Assembly (NCBI GenBank): GCA_964451925.1
Contig: CAYVKA010000008.1
Span: forward strand, 1 to 64,000
Length of the DNA stretch: 64,000 nucleotides
From: Nevskia sp964451925
Lineage (GTDB): Bacteria > Pseudomonadota > Gammaproteobacteria > Nevskiales > Nevskiaceae
Direction: 5' to 3'
This document shows positions 27,771-35,464 of this stretch, in pieces. Position numbers and translations under genes: made by a program. The notes under the pieces were generated by a model. It did not search any database. It was not told the origin of the DNA and was given only the letters and a program-made list of their open reading frames with translations. Within the stretch, counting starts at the first letter, position 1; every line of letters begins with the position of its first letter.

Positions 27771-29476
27771 CCGAACAAGTCCTGGCTGGCACGCAGCTCG
27801 CCGCGGCCCGTGATCAATTCCAGGGTCCGTAGGCGACTCAGTGCATTGTTGAACCCGCCGCCGTTTGGCTCGTATCCGGCGGCAGCCGCAACCTGTTCCT
27901 TCGTCCTGCTCTTGGGGTAGGCGTTGGCCAGCACCTCCAGCACTGCGCGCTCGGCCTTTCCCACCTGACCCAGCCAGTGGGCGAGAAGCATCCTTCCGCG
28001 CGGCAGCGGCGTGAATGCGCCGAGGGTGCGCAGGCCGGCCGCGGTGGCGCGCATGTGACTGGAACCGCCCTCCAGGTATCCCATGGAACGCAGCGCACTG
28101 ATCGCGTTGTTGAATCCGCCACCCGAACTGGCATATCCAGTCAGGATCGCCACCTGCGTCTTCGAGCGGCCAGCCGGGTACTGCGCCAGCGCGGTCAGCA
28201 CCAGGCGTTCTGCCTTGGACATGGCGACGCCGGATACGGCCGGCGCCGCCACAGGAGCGCGGCTCTGGCGTAGCGGCAGCGCCGGCGCAGCCTCGCGCTG
28301 GATCGGCTCCGGAAGCACGTCGGGCTCGCTCTGGAGCCGCTCCAGCGCTTCAGCAACGTAGCTCTTGGCCGCCTCCAGCGAGTCCTGCACCCCGCGTTGC
28401 GTGTGCAATACCTCCTGCCGGCCAAGAATCCGCCCGCGTTCCTCAGCGTCGGCGACGGCAGCCTCCATGGCCTGCTGGTCAACCTGCACCGATCCTGCCT
28501 CACCTGCACTTTTCAGCTGCTCCTGCAGGTCGGCGATCTGTGCCTTCAGGGCATCGATATCCACATCGTCCACAACATCAGCCGCCATGGCCTCCTTCAA
28601 TTGCAGCAAGTCGACCGGCGCCAGCACGCGCGGTGCGCGGCGTTCTTCGCCGACCTTCGGCGCCCTTACCTCGAAAGTGTGGCGCCAGCGAAAATGGAAA
28701 CGTACCGGCTCCACTGGCCCAGGCGCGCCGCCGAGCCAGTCGTCATCAGGAATGAACCACGCATGGCCCTTGGCCAGGCTGGGCAGTTCTTCCATGATCT
28801 GCGCGGCCATGGTTTTTCCGACCCTGGAGCGCACCTCGGCGCCGATGGCCGCCTGGGCGAGTTCCCCGGTCATCTTCATGGCGATGAACACGTCGGCGGC
28901 GTCAATCACTTCCTTGGACAGGATCTGCGACTTCTGCGTAGAGAACGTCCAGCCGATGCCGTAATTGCGCGCGGTGCGTCCAAACACGGTGCTGGCAGCC
29001 CGCGCTCTGGCATGCGCTTTCGAGCTGGTCCGCTCAGGGGCGAAAGTCTCGGCCTCCTCGATTGCCACGTGCATATTGACGCGCACGCGCTTGAGCAGGC
29101 GCGGCAGGAAGTCGGCCACGAAGGTGCACTGATCGTCATGTGTCAGTTGCGACAGGTCCAGCACCGCCGAGACGCCATCCGCCAGCATGTCTGCAACGTA
29201 GGCGCCACGGTCGGCGCGCAACGGCACGTCCCCGTGGGCGCCGCCGAGGATTGCGACGGGCAGTCCTGCAGCATCGCCGTTGGCGCTACTGCGGAGGCCC
29301 CACATCTTGCCAAGCGGGTCCAGCACCACCGCGGGAACACCGGCTTCGATAAACTCTTCGATCAGAACTGCGTCGCCACTGGTTTTTCCGGCACCGGATT
29401 TTCCGAGAATCACATACCGTGCGGCCGCCGCGTCGACGGGGAGAGCCAGGCTTTCGGCAATTTTCAGATTTGTCAT
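27767..29476 (-). CDS. HerA/FtsK-like ATPase with C-terminal winged-helix repeats
   Basis: The Walker A motif is ILGKSGAGKTSGD near residue 25 and a Walker B-like acidic strand is HVAIEEAETFAPE, with a family-typical TFSTQKSQ sensor strand. A coiled-coil spans roughly 310-390. Two similar domains at the C-terminus (SKTQVAILTGYASSGGGFNN and TKEQVAAAAGYEPNGGGFNN) look like tandem winged helices. It is probably a DNA-translocating or -remodelling ATPase; its partner and substrate are unknown. Confidence 0.75.
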   Translation of the reverse strand: MTNLKIAESLALPVDAAAARYVILGKSGAGKTSGDAVLIEEFIEAGVPAVVLDPLGKMWGLRSSANGDAAGLPVAILGGAHGDVPLRADRGAYVADMLADGVSAVLDLSQLTHDDQCTFVADFLPRLLKRVRVNMHVAIEEAETFAPERTSSKAHARARAASTVFGRTARNYGIGWTFSTQKSQILSKEVIDAADVFIAMKMTGELAQAAIGAEVRSRVGKTMAAQIMEELPSLAKGHAWFIPDDDWLGGAPGPVEPVRFHFRWRHTFEVRAPKVGEERRAPRVLAPVDLLQLKEAMAADVVDDVDIDALKAQIADLQEQLKSAGEAGSVQVDQQAMEAAVADAEERGRILGRQEVLHTQRGVQDSLEAAKSYVAEALERLQSEPDVLPEPIQREAAPALPLRQSRAPVAAPAVSGVAMSKAERLVLTALAQYPAGRSKTQVAILTGYASSGGGFNNAISALRSMGYLEGGSSHMRATAAGLRTLGAFTPLPRGRMLLAHWLGQVGKAERAVLEVLANAYPKSRTKEQVAAAAGYEPNGGGFNNALSRLRTLELITGRGELRASQDLFG

Positions 29477-29478
29477 TT

Positions 29479-29676
29479 CTATTCCGCCATCTTGCTGATG
29501 CGGTAGAGCCGCAACTTCTTGCGTAACGTGGCGCGGTTGAGGCCGAGCATTCGCGCAGCCTTGCTCTGATTCCAGTTCACCTCAGCCAGCACGCGCCGCA
29601 GGAACTCTGGCTCGACGCCGGCGAGGAATGTTTCGTAGAGGTTTCCTTGTTCGCTCATGTTCGGAACATCACCCAT
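29479..29676 (-). CDS. Fis-type helix-turn-helix protein
   Basis: The 65-residue protein has a C-terminal Fis/HTH_8 motif (VNWNQSKAARMLGLNRATLRK) and is a likely DNA-binding regulator or nucleoid factor. The ATG at 29676 overlaps the upstream stop (TGATG); a second ATG at 29658 is possible. It is placed 2 bases before the HerA-like gene. Confidence 0.75.
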   Translation of the reverse strand: MGDVPNMSEQGNLYETFLAGVEPEFLRRVLAEVNWNQSKAARMLGLNRATLRKKLRLYRISKMAE

Positions 29677-30179
29677 CAGCTGATTCCGCCAAGAGCAGCG
29701 ATTGCAGCTTTGACGTGGGGCACTTCCTTACTGCCACTTTCAACCACTTGCCCTTCCACCCTGGCAAGACCCTTTGCAGTTGAAAGTTCAGCCATTACAC
29801 CGAGTACTGCCAACGTCGCGTTATGTTTAACCTGTTTTTCTTTTGGAAGGCTGTCATATTCGACGCAAGTAACCTTTCGTGCGGCTTTTCGGGCGCGCCG
29901 ATGGATCGACGCACGATCCTTGTCCCCACTGTCGACTATCTCAACATCGTTGAGGCGCTTCAGCCCTATGCCGCGAACAACATCAAAGACCATCCTCTCT
30001 TCTCGCATCACCACATGACGAGCACTTGTCAACGCCGATCGCGCAGCGCTCTGAACGTCTCGTCCTATCGATCTAGTCAACCTGGCATAGTCGATTACAG
30101 TGCCGACGTTCACGAGCCGAAGAATGTCTGCAATGGCTTTCGTTTCACTGCTGAGGTTGAAGTCGGTATTGATCTTCAT
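29676..30179 (-). CDS. Hypothetical protein with winged-helix-like N-terminus
   Basis: The protein has 167 residues from ATG 30179 (AGGAT upstream). The N-terminal 75 residues (IDYARLTRSIGRDVQSAARSALTSARHVV) read like a winged helix with recognition helix and wing. A basic segment, RRARKAARK, follows, and the C-terminus is helical. Base composition is clearly more AT-rich than its neighbours, suggesting recent acquisition. Function is unknown. Confidence 0.6.
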   Translation of the reverse strand: MKINTDFNLSSETKAIADILRLVNVGTVIDYARLTRSIGRDVQSAARSALTSARHVVMREERMVFDVVRGIGLKRLNDVEIVDSGDKDRASIHRRARKAARKVTCVEYDSLPKEKQVKHNATLAVLGVMAELSTAKGLARVEGQVVESGSKEVPHVKAAIAALGGIS

Positions 30180-30194
30180 ATCATGCATCCTAAT

Positions 30195-30285
30195 AAACGT
30201 TGCGTTGCGTTGCGAAGCGGAGCCCAGAGCAGCCTTGCGTCGCGTAGCGGCGAGTAGCGGGGCGCCGAGCTGCCGTGTGGTTAGG
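30195..30285. repeat. TTGCG-rich degenerate repeat, copy 1
   Basis: A run of TTGCG pentamers is followed by AGCGG/GCGTAGCGGCG-type variants in the gap between two AT-rich genes. A similar run occurs at 30885-30970, so the 187-residue gene between them is flanked by related repeats. Confidence 0.6.
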
Positions 30286-30303
30286 AAATAACAATGCTTC
30301 GTG

Positions 30304-30867
30304 TCAAACGTCAGTCCACACTACGGATTCCACTTTGAACCGACCATAAAATCCGTTGTTCCGTGGACGAAAACGTCCGATACCGATGAAGTTGCCGGCT
30401 TGTTCAAGGTGGTACTTAAATACCTCCAGTGTGATCGTCTCGTCGAGAACATAGAAGTCGATACTGCCGCCCCACTGGTGAATCACCGGATAGCATTTAT
30501 CAACTCTCTTGCCACTGCCTCGTTTGCCATCTGATGGAAGAAATAGCCATTCTCCTTTCACATCGCCTTTGTTGATCCCAAGAGACATGCCATCGGCAAC
30601 AATCACGCCTGCTTCGAAGTGTTTGGTATACGTTGATTTGCCCTTTCCAGGAATCTGCATAGACAGAAACTTTGCTGCTTCGGCCAAGCAGTTTTTAAAA
30701 GCCATCGGCGGGATAAAGACGTTCCCATTTTCATCGGCGTGGATGCGTTCACGCCAACAGCGTTTCTCGTGATCTTTGGCTGTTTCTTTTTGTCCGCGTT
30801 CACTTTGAATCTTCGCGGATTGACTGTAGGGGCTAACGCCAATAATTTTTGCTGTAGCAATTTTCAT
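30304..30867 (-). CDS. Hypothetical protein, possible RAMP/Cas7-like fold
   Basis: The product is 187 residues. Its order of elements recalls RAMP proteins: an N-terminal strand, an IPPMAFKNCLAEAAK helix (compare the IPGSSLKGAL helix of Cas7-type proteins), a central strand-rich part with GVIVADGMSLGI, and a glycine-rich end (GIGRFRPRNNGFYGRF) similar to the terminal G-rich loop. This is inference by eye. Base composition is AT-rich compared with the prophage. It overlaps the small downstream-named gene at 30864-31064 by ATGA. Confidence 0.55.
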   Translation of the reverse strand: MKIATAKIIGVSPYSQSAKIQSERGQKETAKDHEKRCWRERIHADENGNVFIPPMAFKNCLAEAAKFLSMQIPGKGKSTYTKHFEAGVIVADGMSLGINKGDVKGEWLFLPSDGKRGSGKRVDKCYPVIHQWGGSIDFYVLDETITLEVFKYHLEQAGNFIGIGRFRPRNNGFYGRFKVESVVWTDV

Positions 30868-31064
30868 AAACGGTCCTTGGCAAAGTTGCGTTGCGTTGTG
30901 CTACGTGGCGTTGCGCAGCGGCGCGCAGCGTGGAATCGCGCAGTGGAGCGCTGCAGCGCAGCTGCCACATCGTCTGCCGGTGGGTTGTACTTCGGGCCAG
31001 CGATGCCGACCTCGCCGCGCATCAGCCCCTGGAAGAAGGCAGCGCGAGTCTCTTCCGCAGTCAC
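30864..31064 (-). CDS. Small hypothetical protein (66 aa)
   Basis: A GTG at 31064 overlaps the upstream stop (GTGA) and the stop overlaps the next ATG (ATGA). The N-terminal half (TAEETRAAFFQGLMRGEVGI) looks like a real helix, while the C-terminal half is encoded by the TTGCG-rich repeat and is Arg/Thr-rich. The reading frame may have been extended by repeat insertion. Confidence 0.45.
   Translation of the reverse strand: MTAEETRAAFFQGLMRGEVGIAGPKYNPPADDVAAALQRSTARFHAARRCATPRSTTQRNFAKDRL
30885..30970. repeat. TTGCG-rich degenerate repeat, copy 2
   Basis: Pentameric GTTGC/TTGCG units and GCGCAGCG variants resemble the run at 30195-30285. They overlap the 3' end of the small gene at 30864-31064. 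Confidence 0.6.
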
Positions 31065-31441
31065 TGCCCAGGCCCCTGCGCATCCGCGTCCAGGTAGAAA
31101 CGCCCTTCCTCCGGATACTCGGTGAAGTGAAGGTAATAGCCGGCCTCCATGACCGTTCCCGTTTCCTGGCATGTGGATTTGGCGAACCACCCTATGGTCA
31201 CTTCCGTTTCCGGATCGGTCTCGCCACCGAAGCAATCCACAACCTGCTGCACCTGGGCGAAGTTCAACGCGACACTCTGCCCTCGCCGCGCGCCCTGTAA
31301 CGTGACGTCGTTGGCCCTCAGCCAGGCATAAAAGCCGCGGATGTTGCCGGCCACCAGAGTCTTTTCGTAGTCTTTGGCCTCGGCCGACCAGTTGAGACTA
31401 CGAATGTAGTCCTCGGCCGTGTTGTCAATTGGGTCAGTCAT
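31061..31441 (-). CDS. Hypothetical phage protein (126 aa)
   Basis: ATG 31441 follows GAGGGCGAG. The acidic protein begins MTDPIDNTAEDYIRSLNW and ends with a strand-rich stretch (TVMEAGYYLHFTEYPEEGRF). I recognise no domain. It overlaps both neighbours, as in a translationally coupled early operon. Confidence 0.6.
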   Translation of the reverse strand: MTDPIDNTAEDYIRSLNWSAEAKDYEKTLVAGNIRGFYAWLRANDVTLQGARRGQSVALNFAQVQQVVDCFGGETDPETEVTIGWFAKSTCQETGTVMEAGYYLHFTEYPEEGRFYLDADAQGPGQ

Positions 31442-31685
31442 CGTTGCTCGCCCTCGATTTGTGAACAGCACACTGTGGGTCCAGCTGCGCCGGATAGTCG
31501 CGGTACACCCGCTCGCCGACGGAGTCGGCCCAATCGCAGGTGCATCGCACAGGTTCATGCGGGGCCGAGACCAGCAGCTGGCATTCATCAGCGCCGCAGT
31601 CGCTGACACATTTCCCATCAAACGCCCGGTTCTTGCCTTTGGCGAATCGACGGTTGCAAGCCTCATGTGTCCACTGGCCCCGCAT
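31434..31685 (-). CDS. Small cysteine-rich protein
   Basis: The 83-residue product contains Cys at CNRRF, GKCVSDCGADEC, RCTCDW and QCAVH, which suggests metal binding. AGGAA precedes the ATG. It overlaps the next gene by eight bases. Function is unknown. Confidence 0.6.
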   Translation of the reverse strand: MRGQWTHEACNRRFAKGKNRAFDGKCVSDCGADECQLLVSAPHEPVRCTCDWADSVGERVYRDYPAQLDPQCAVHKSRASNDD

Positions 31686-31704
31686 ATCTAATTCCTGCTG
31701 TCGG

Positions 31705-32493
31705 TCAGGCCGCGCCGCGGAAAACCGTGATGCCGGTGTCTTTCTCGACCCGCTCGATCACTGCCGTGTAGGCGGCATCTACCACTAGGTCAGGCCGCTC
31801 CAATTCGTACCACAGTGACAGCTTGGTGTCGGTCAGGCTGGACTTGAGACGCGCGGTGATGGCGTAGACCTGCTCGCCGCGGAAAACCGGCAGGCCGAGC
31901 TTGATGCGGTCCGGCATCTTGATCTCGCCCGCCCGCTCACCCTCGACGTACTGGAATTGCGTGAGGCCGTCGGACAGCCGCTGGCTGGACTTGAACTCCA
32001 CGGAGCGGAACGAGGAGAAATTGAGGGCCATCTGCAGCAGATCCGGTCCGGCCGGCGTCACCACGTCCTTGAGGTTGTCCTCCAGGAACAGGCCGAATTC
32101 CTTTTGCGACTTGGCCTTTTTGTTCTCGGACGTCCAGCGCTTCCACTCCTCGGAGTGGGCCATCTCACAGTAGACGTTGTGCTCGCAGTGCGAGGGCAAC
32201 TCCGGAGCGTGGTAGTCGATGGCCGCGTGCAGCCTCGGCTTCGGCTCCAGGGCCGCGAAGATCGCAGTGATGCCGCTGATCTTGAAATGGTTGGCGTAGG
32301 TGACAAAGCCTAGCACGTCATGCGCCGTCACAGTCTTCTCCGTGCGCTGCGGCCGCGGCAACAGCCTCGGGTACTGCGTAGCCAGGAAGCCAGGCGGAGT
32401 GATCAGCGCGGGTACGCCGCCGATCTCGGTGACCGTGACAGCCTTCAGGTTGCTGATGATCTGTGCAGCAGTATCGTGTTCGGTGTTGCTCAT
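31705..32493 (-). CDS. DUF2303 family phage protein
   Basis: The 262-residue product contains VTAHDVLGFVTYANHF, a DYH block and a C-terminal half with LWYELERPDLVVDAAY, matching the DUF2303 (YfdQ) family found in early regions of prophages. The start at 32493 is preceded by GGAGAG; ATG 32511 is an alternative. Function is not established. Confidence 0.75.
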   Translation of the reverse strand: MSNTEHDTAAQIISNLKAVTVTEIGGVPALITPPGFLATQYPRLLPRPQRTEKTVTAHDVLGFVTYANHFKISGITAIFAALEPKPRLHAAIDYHAPELPSHCEHNVYCEMAHSEEWKRWTSENKKAKSQKEFGLFLEDNLKDVVTPAGPDLLQMALNFSSFRSVEFKSSQRLSDGLTQFQYVEGERAGEIKMPDRIKLGLPVFRGEQVYAITARLKSSLTDTKLSLWYELERPDLVVDAAYTAVIERVEKDTGITVFRGAA

Positions 32494-32533
32494 TGAATTG
32501 CTCTCCAGCATGTTGGAAATGTTGCTCGAAGAA

Positions 32534-32908
32534 TCAGGCCGCCGCTGAAACCTTGCCGATGACCTCGCCGGTTTCCGGATCAACGACCGCCTGCGCCGCC
32601 GGATTGCGAACCTCTTGCAGATCCAGCTTTCGCTGGGACGGGTTGTCGCGAACCAGGGTGTTGCCGTTGGCAACGAACATGTACTCGACCGGGCGCTCAA
32701 ACTCGGGCGACTTCACCTTGAAGTCGTGCTCCAGGGTCATCACGCCATTGCCGCCCTTGGCCGGGCGCATCTTCAGCGTGAGAGTGATGCTGCCGGATTT
32801 GCCCACCGTGTTGGTGGACAGCACAAGGTCTGCGAAGGCCTCGGTCAGCTCTTCCGCGAACTTGCCACCATTGATTTCGCGGAGCGTGTCGGTGAATGAT
32901 TTGGACAT
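32534..32908 (-). CDS. Hypothetical phage protein preceding DUF2303
   Basis: The 124-residue acidic protein MSKSFTDTLREINGGKFAEE has a strand-rich middle (SGSITLTLKMRPAKGGNGVM) and the tail VDPETGEVIGKV, also seen in RecT-type proteins. It lies 40 bases before DUF2303 and probably in the same transcript. The role is unknown. Confidence 0.65.
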   Translation of the reverse strand: MSKSFTDTLREINGGKFAEELTEAFADLVLSTNTVGKSGSITLTLKMRPAKGGNGVMTLEHDFKVKSPEFERPVEYMFVANGNTLVRDNPSQRKLDLQEVRNPAAQAVVDPETGEVIGKVSAAA

Positions 32909-32950
32909 CGTGGTGCTCCTGTGTGAAGGGAAAAGCCCAAAAAGCCGAAC

Positions 32951-33379
32951 TTACTGACTGGCGGACAAGCGGCAGAGCCGGAGGCGCGCGCTGAGGTCGC
33001 GGGGGTGCCAGCTCACGTAGCCGCCGTAGAAGGAGACCACGTAGACGGAGGACGAACCCGACGGGTCTTCCTGGTCGGTGACATACCAGTCGGCGTAGGT
33101 GTCGGCCTTCAGTTCGTCATCCACGGCCGGGTTGAACTTGCTGTAATTCACCCGGCTGATCTGGTCATGCACCTTCGGCACGATCCAGTTGCCGCCCTTT
33201 TCGGTGAAGGTCTTGGCGAATTCCTTGGCTTGGGCGAGGTTGACGCGCTCGCCGTTGAGCAGCGTCGGCGTCCACTCGCGGTACCAGCGCGTGCCGTCCA
33301 GCAGGGTGATGATCATATTGTCGCGGTGGAAGCCATCGCCAAGCTGCTCCCAGCGGGGTTTCGCAATTACGTTGGACAT
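32951..33379 (-). CDS. DGR target protein 1 (DUF1566/C-type-lectin-like), remote
   Basis: The 142-residue protein ends in a variable C-terminal block, GSSSVYVVSFYGGYVSWHP, followed by ARLRLCRLSASQ. This block aligns with the retroelement template repeat 20 kb away, and the variable positions fall exactly at template AAC codons. The architecture (DWYVT..EDPSGSS, then a strand with alternating exposed residues) fits the C-type-lectin-like ligand-binding fold of DGR targets. There is no signal peptide or membrane helix. It sits in the early operon between DUF3268 and DUF2303, not near tail genes. Confidence 0.88.
   Translation of the reverse strand: MSNVIAKPRWEQLGDGFHRDNMIITLLDGTRWYREWTPTLLNGERVNLAQAKEFAKTFTEKGGNWIVPKVHDQISRVNYSKFNPAVDDELKADTYADWYVTDQEDPSGSSSVYVVSFYGGYVSWHPRDLSARLRLCRLSASQ
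32957..33063 (-). repeat. Variable repeat VR1
   Basis: It aligns with the template at 53891-54000 with 16 substitutions, all at template adenines, and one in-frame 3-base deletion in the GC-rich invariant end. It is followed on the minus strand by a 21-base AGTCAGTAAG...TTTTT segment shared with VR2 and VR3. Confidence 0.93.
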
Positions 33380-33383
33380 CGGA

Positions 33384-33827
33384 TTACTCCTGTGTTGCCA
33401 GCGCCGGAGCGCTTTGGGGTGATGGAACAGAACGACAAATCTCTACAACGCGTCGGCAATCGTCGACGTCCAGAAAGCCGAGGTGGATGCTCTTGGAAGG
33501 AAAGCCAAGGCGCTGCGCGAGCCATGCGCTGGCGGCGCCGCGCGCCTTGGCCTTGGTGCACCTTTTGTCACGCATGCGTCCCTGCCAGAGCCGATCAAAG
33601 GCCTCGTGCGCGTCAGCCTTCGCCGCTCGCAGCGGCGCATTGGCGAGACGGCCCAGCGGCGCGAACCGCTTGCTTCCCTTATGCGTGCCCACCCAAGCCT
33701 CGCAGGGCCTGCACTGCCAGAACTTGCCGAACACTGGTACGTCCGGGTAGATCCGGTCGCTGTCGACGAGCAGTGCCGGCCGCTGGCAGTAGGGACACAT
33801 CACGGCCTGCTGTCTGCGGTCGTTCAC
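33384..33827 (-). CDS. DUF3268 zinc-finger protein
   Basis: The 147-residue protein has MCPYCQRPALLVDSD and WQCRPCEAWVGTHKG, a zinc ribbon with two CxxC-type pairs, then PLGRLANAPLRAAKADAHEAF, typical of the DUF3268 zinc-finger-containing family. A GTG at 33827 overlaps the upstream stop (GTGA). It is common in phage early regions, with unknown function. Confidence 0.75.
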   Translation of the reverse strand: MNDRRQQAVMCPYCQRPALLVDSDRIYPDVPVFGKFWQCRPCEAWVGTHKGSKRFAPLGRLANAPLRAAKADAHEAFDRLWQGRMRDKRCTKAKARGAASAWLAQRLGFPSKSIHLGFLDVDDCRRVVEICRSVPSPQSAPALATQE

Positions 33828-34039
33828 GGAACAACCTTCCGGGATCGGCCGGTGCACCACGCCTTGATGGTGTCTGCTGGCACGTCCCAGGCGTACAGTT
33901 CGGAGATGCGACGCGAGATGCTTAAATAGCTGAGTTTGCGGCTGCGGAACATCTTGGCCTTTACCACCAGCCAGTCGGGAAATTTAGGCTGAAAGCGGCC
34001 ATCGGACGCTGCACACCTTTCCTGCAGCTGCGGAATCAT
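33824..34039 (-). CDS. Small hypothetical protein
   Basis: The 71-residue basic protein (VKAKMFRSRKLSYLSISRRISELYAW) could carry a helix-turn-helix. It is coupled at both ends by four-base overlaps with its neighbours. Unrecognised. Confidence 0.55.
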   Translation of the reverse strand: MIPQLQERCAASDGRFQPKFPDWLVVKAKMFRSRKLSYLSISRRISELYAWDVPADTIKAWCTGRSRKVVP

Positions 34040-34233
34040 GCAGGCAACCCCTCGATGATGAATGTGGAATTGCCGTAGACCCGTTCCGCCATCTTCTCCC
34101 GCTCCATGATCGCGAAGCGGCCGGCTTCGATATCGTCCATCTTGGCGTCGCGCTGGTTGACGCAGCGCGAGCCGGAAATGCGCGACTCCCAGACGTAGCG
34201 CAGGCCGAAATGGTTCTGGCGGATGTATTTCAT
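34036..34233 (-). CDS. Small hypothetical protein
   Basis: The 65-residue protein MKYIRQNHFGLRYVWESRIS is coupled by ATGA to the next gene and lies 4 bases after the PP-loop enzyme gene. Basic N-terminus, no domain recognised. Confidence 0.55.
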   Translation of the reverse strand: MKYIRQNHFGLRYVWESRISGSRCVNQRDAKMDDIEAGRFAIMEREKMAERVYGNSTFIIEGLPA

Positions 34234-34237
34234 GGCC

Positions 34238-35464
34238 TCACCTCACCAGCAGCCACTGTACGGAGCCATCGGCATTGATCTGGTCAAGCGGCACGTCACC
34301 GGTCGGCTCGTCGCCTTCCCAGCCCTGCGGCCAAGTCTCGGCCGCGATCAGTTCGCGGATCCGCGCCTCTTCCTCGGCGTCCAGAATGTCGATGGACGGC
34401 CGGCCGGCCGCGGCCGCCGTGGCATTGATCTCGGCCTGAATGCCCAGAACCTCAGCGAGCGCCGCCAGCCGAGTTTCGAATGTCAGAGGGCCCAGGCGCT
34501 GCGGATTTGCCGCAAAGCCGCCGCCCTTCAGTGGTTCCAGGCCAGGCTTGCGCAACCGGTTCTCCGGCAGCCGCAGCCGCCGGTAAAGCGGCTTGAGGCG
34601 CTTCAGGGGCTTCAGGTATGACCACTGCGGCGTCAGCAGCACCGCATCCAGGGCCATATCCTTTTCTGCAAGTGGGCAGCCGACGCAGCCGGTGCGGGCA
34701 TTGATCTCCTCGGCCTCGTCGCCGCCGTAGGCATCAGCGATCGGCGCGGTGTACCAGCCACCGTACTGCGCCATTGGTGCGTAGACCCGGAGCCAGTCCC
34801 ATACCAGGCAGACCCGCCAATGCAGGATCGGCGCCAGGGTGGCGAGCCGGCCACGCAGCCCCTTGGCGTTCGGCACAACCTGCTGGTACCAACCCTGGCC
34901 ACACTCCGCACCGTCCTTGCTGCAGCTCATCTCGATCCGGCGATCGCGCACCGCGCTTTCGCCTTCCCGCACGCCGGTGATCATCACTGCGGAGCCGTCC
35001 ACCTCATTCAGGCGTGCCTCGAGCGCGTCCTGCATGGGTTCGACCTTGATCTGGCGGGTGCACCACCGCAATGTGTTGTTGTTCGGAGGCGGCACACCGC
35101 GGCCCAGGATGTAGACAAAGAAGCGCTTGTCCAGCGGAGCGCGGACCACTTCGACACGGATTCCGATCTCTCGCAGCCGCTCCATGATGGCCATCGCCGC
35201 GATCGCCAGCGGTGGTAGCTCCATGCGGGTATCGGCGTAGAACACCGTCAGAGACTTCGGTCGCGGCACTGCGCCGCTCATGATCAGCGCGATCACCAGT
35301 GTCAGAGTGCACGTCGAATCCTTTCCGCCAGACCAGGCGATGGCCCAGTGCTCGTGCAATGCGGCATGGGCCAGCAAAGACTGCACCGTCAACTCCATCG
35401 CCTCGCCCACTTCCATACGCGGTGAGGCGGTGAAGAGGTCCGTTTGCTGGACTGGGCGGCTCAT
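34238..35464 (-). CDS. PP-loop ATPase of the PAPS reductase/DndC type
   Basis: The 408-residue enzyme has the ATP pyrophosphatase PP-loop in AIAWSGGKDSTCTL (about residues 43-50), then FYADTRMELPP. A Cys-containing block RWCTRQIK and a CxxC in TGCVGCPLA are consistent with the Fe-S or thiol ligands of DndC/PAPS-reductase-type proteins. Such enzymes activate or transfer sulfur; DndC takes part in DNA phosphorothioation. No other dnd genes are visible. It is coupled by ATGA to the TGT-like gene and belongs to the putative DNA-modification cluster. Confidence 0.75.
   Translation of the reverse strand: MSRPVQQTDLFTASPRMEVGEAMELTVQSLLAHAALHEHWAIAWSGGKDSTCTLTLVIALIMSGAVPRPKSLTVFYADTRMELPPLAIAAMAIMERLREIGIRVEVVRAPLDKRFFVYILGRGVPPPNNNTLRWCTRQIKVEPMQDALEARLNEVDGSAVMITGVREGESAVRDRRIEMSCSKDGAECGQGWYQQVVPNAKGLRGRLATLAPILHWRVCLVWDWLRVYAPMAQYGGWYTAPIADAYGGDEAEEINARTGCVGCPLAEKDMALDAVLLTPQWSYLKPLKRLKPLYRRLRLPENRLRKPGLEPLKGGGFAANPQRLGPLTFETRLAALAEVLGIQAEINATAAAAGRPSIDILDAEEEARIRELIAAETWPQGWEGDEPTGDVPLDQINADGSVQWLLVR

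Noticed and set aside
34238..35464. Complete Dnd phosphorothioation system
   Set aside because: Only a DndC-like PP-loop protein is present; DndB, DndD and DndE counterparts were not seen.
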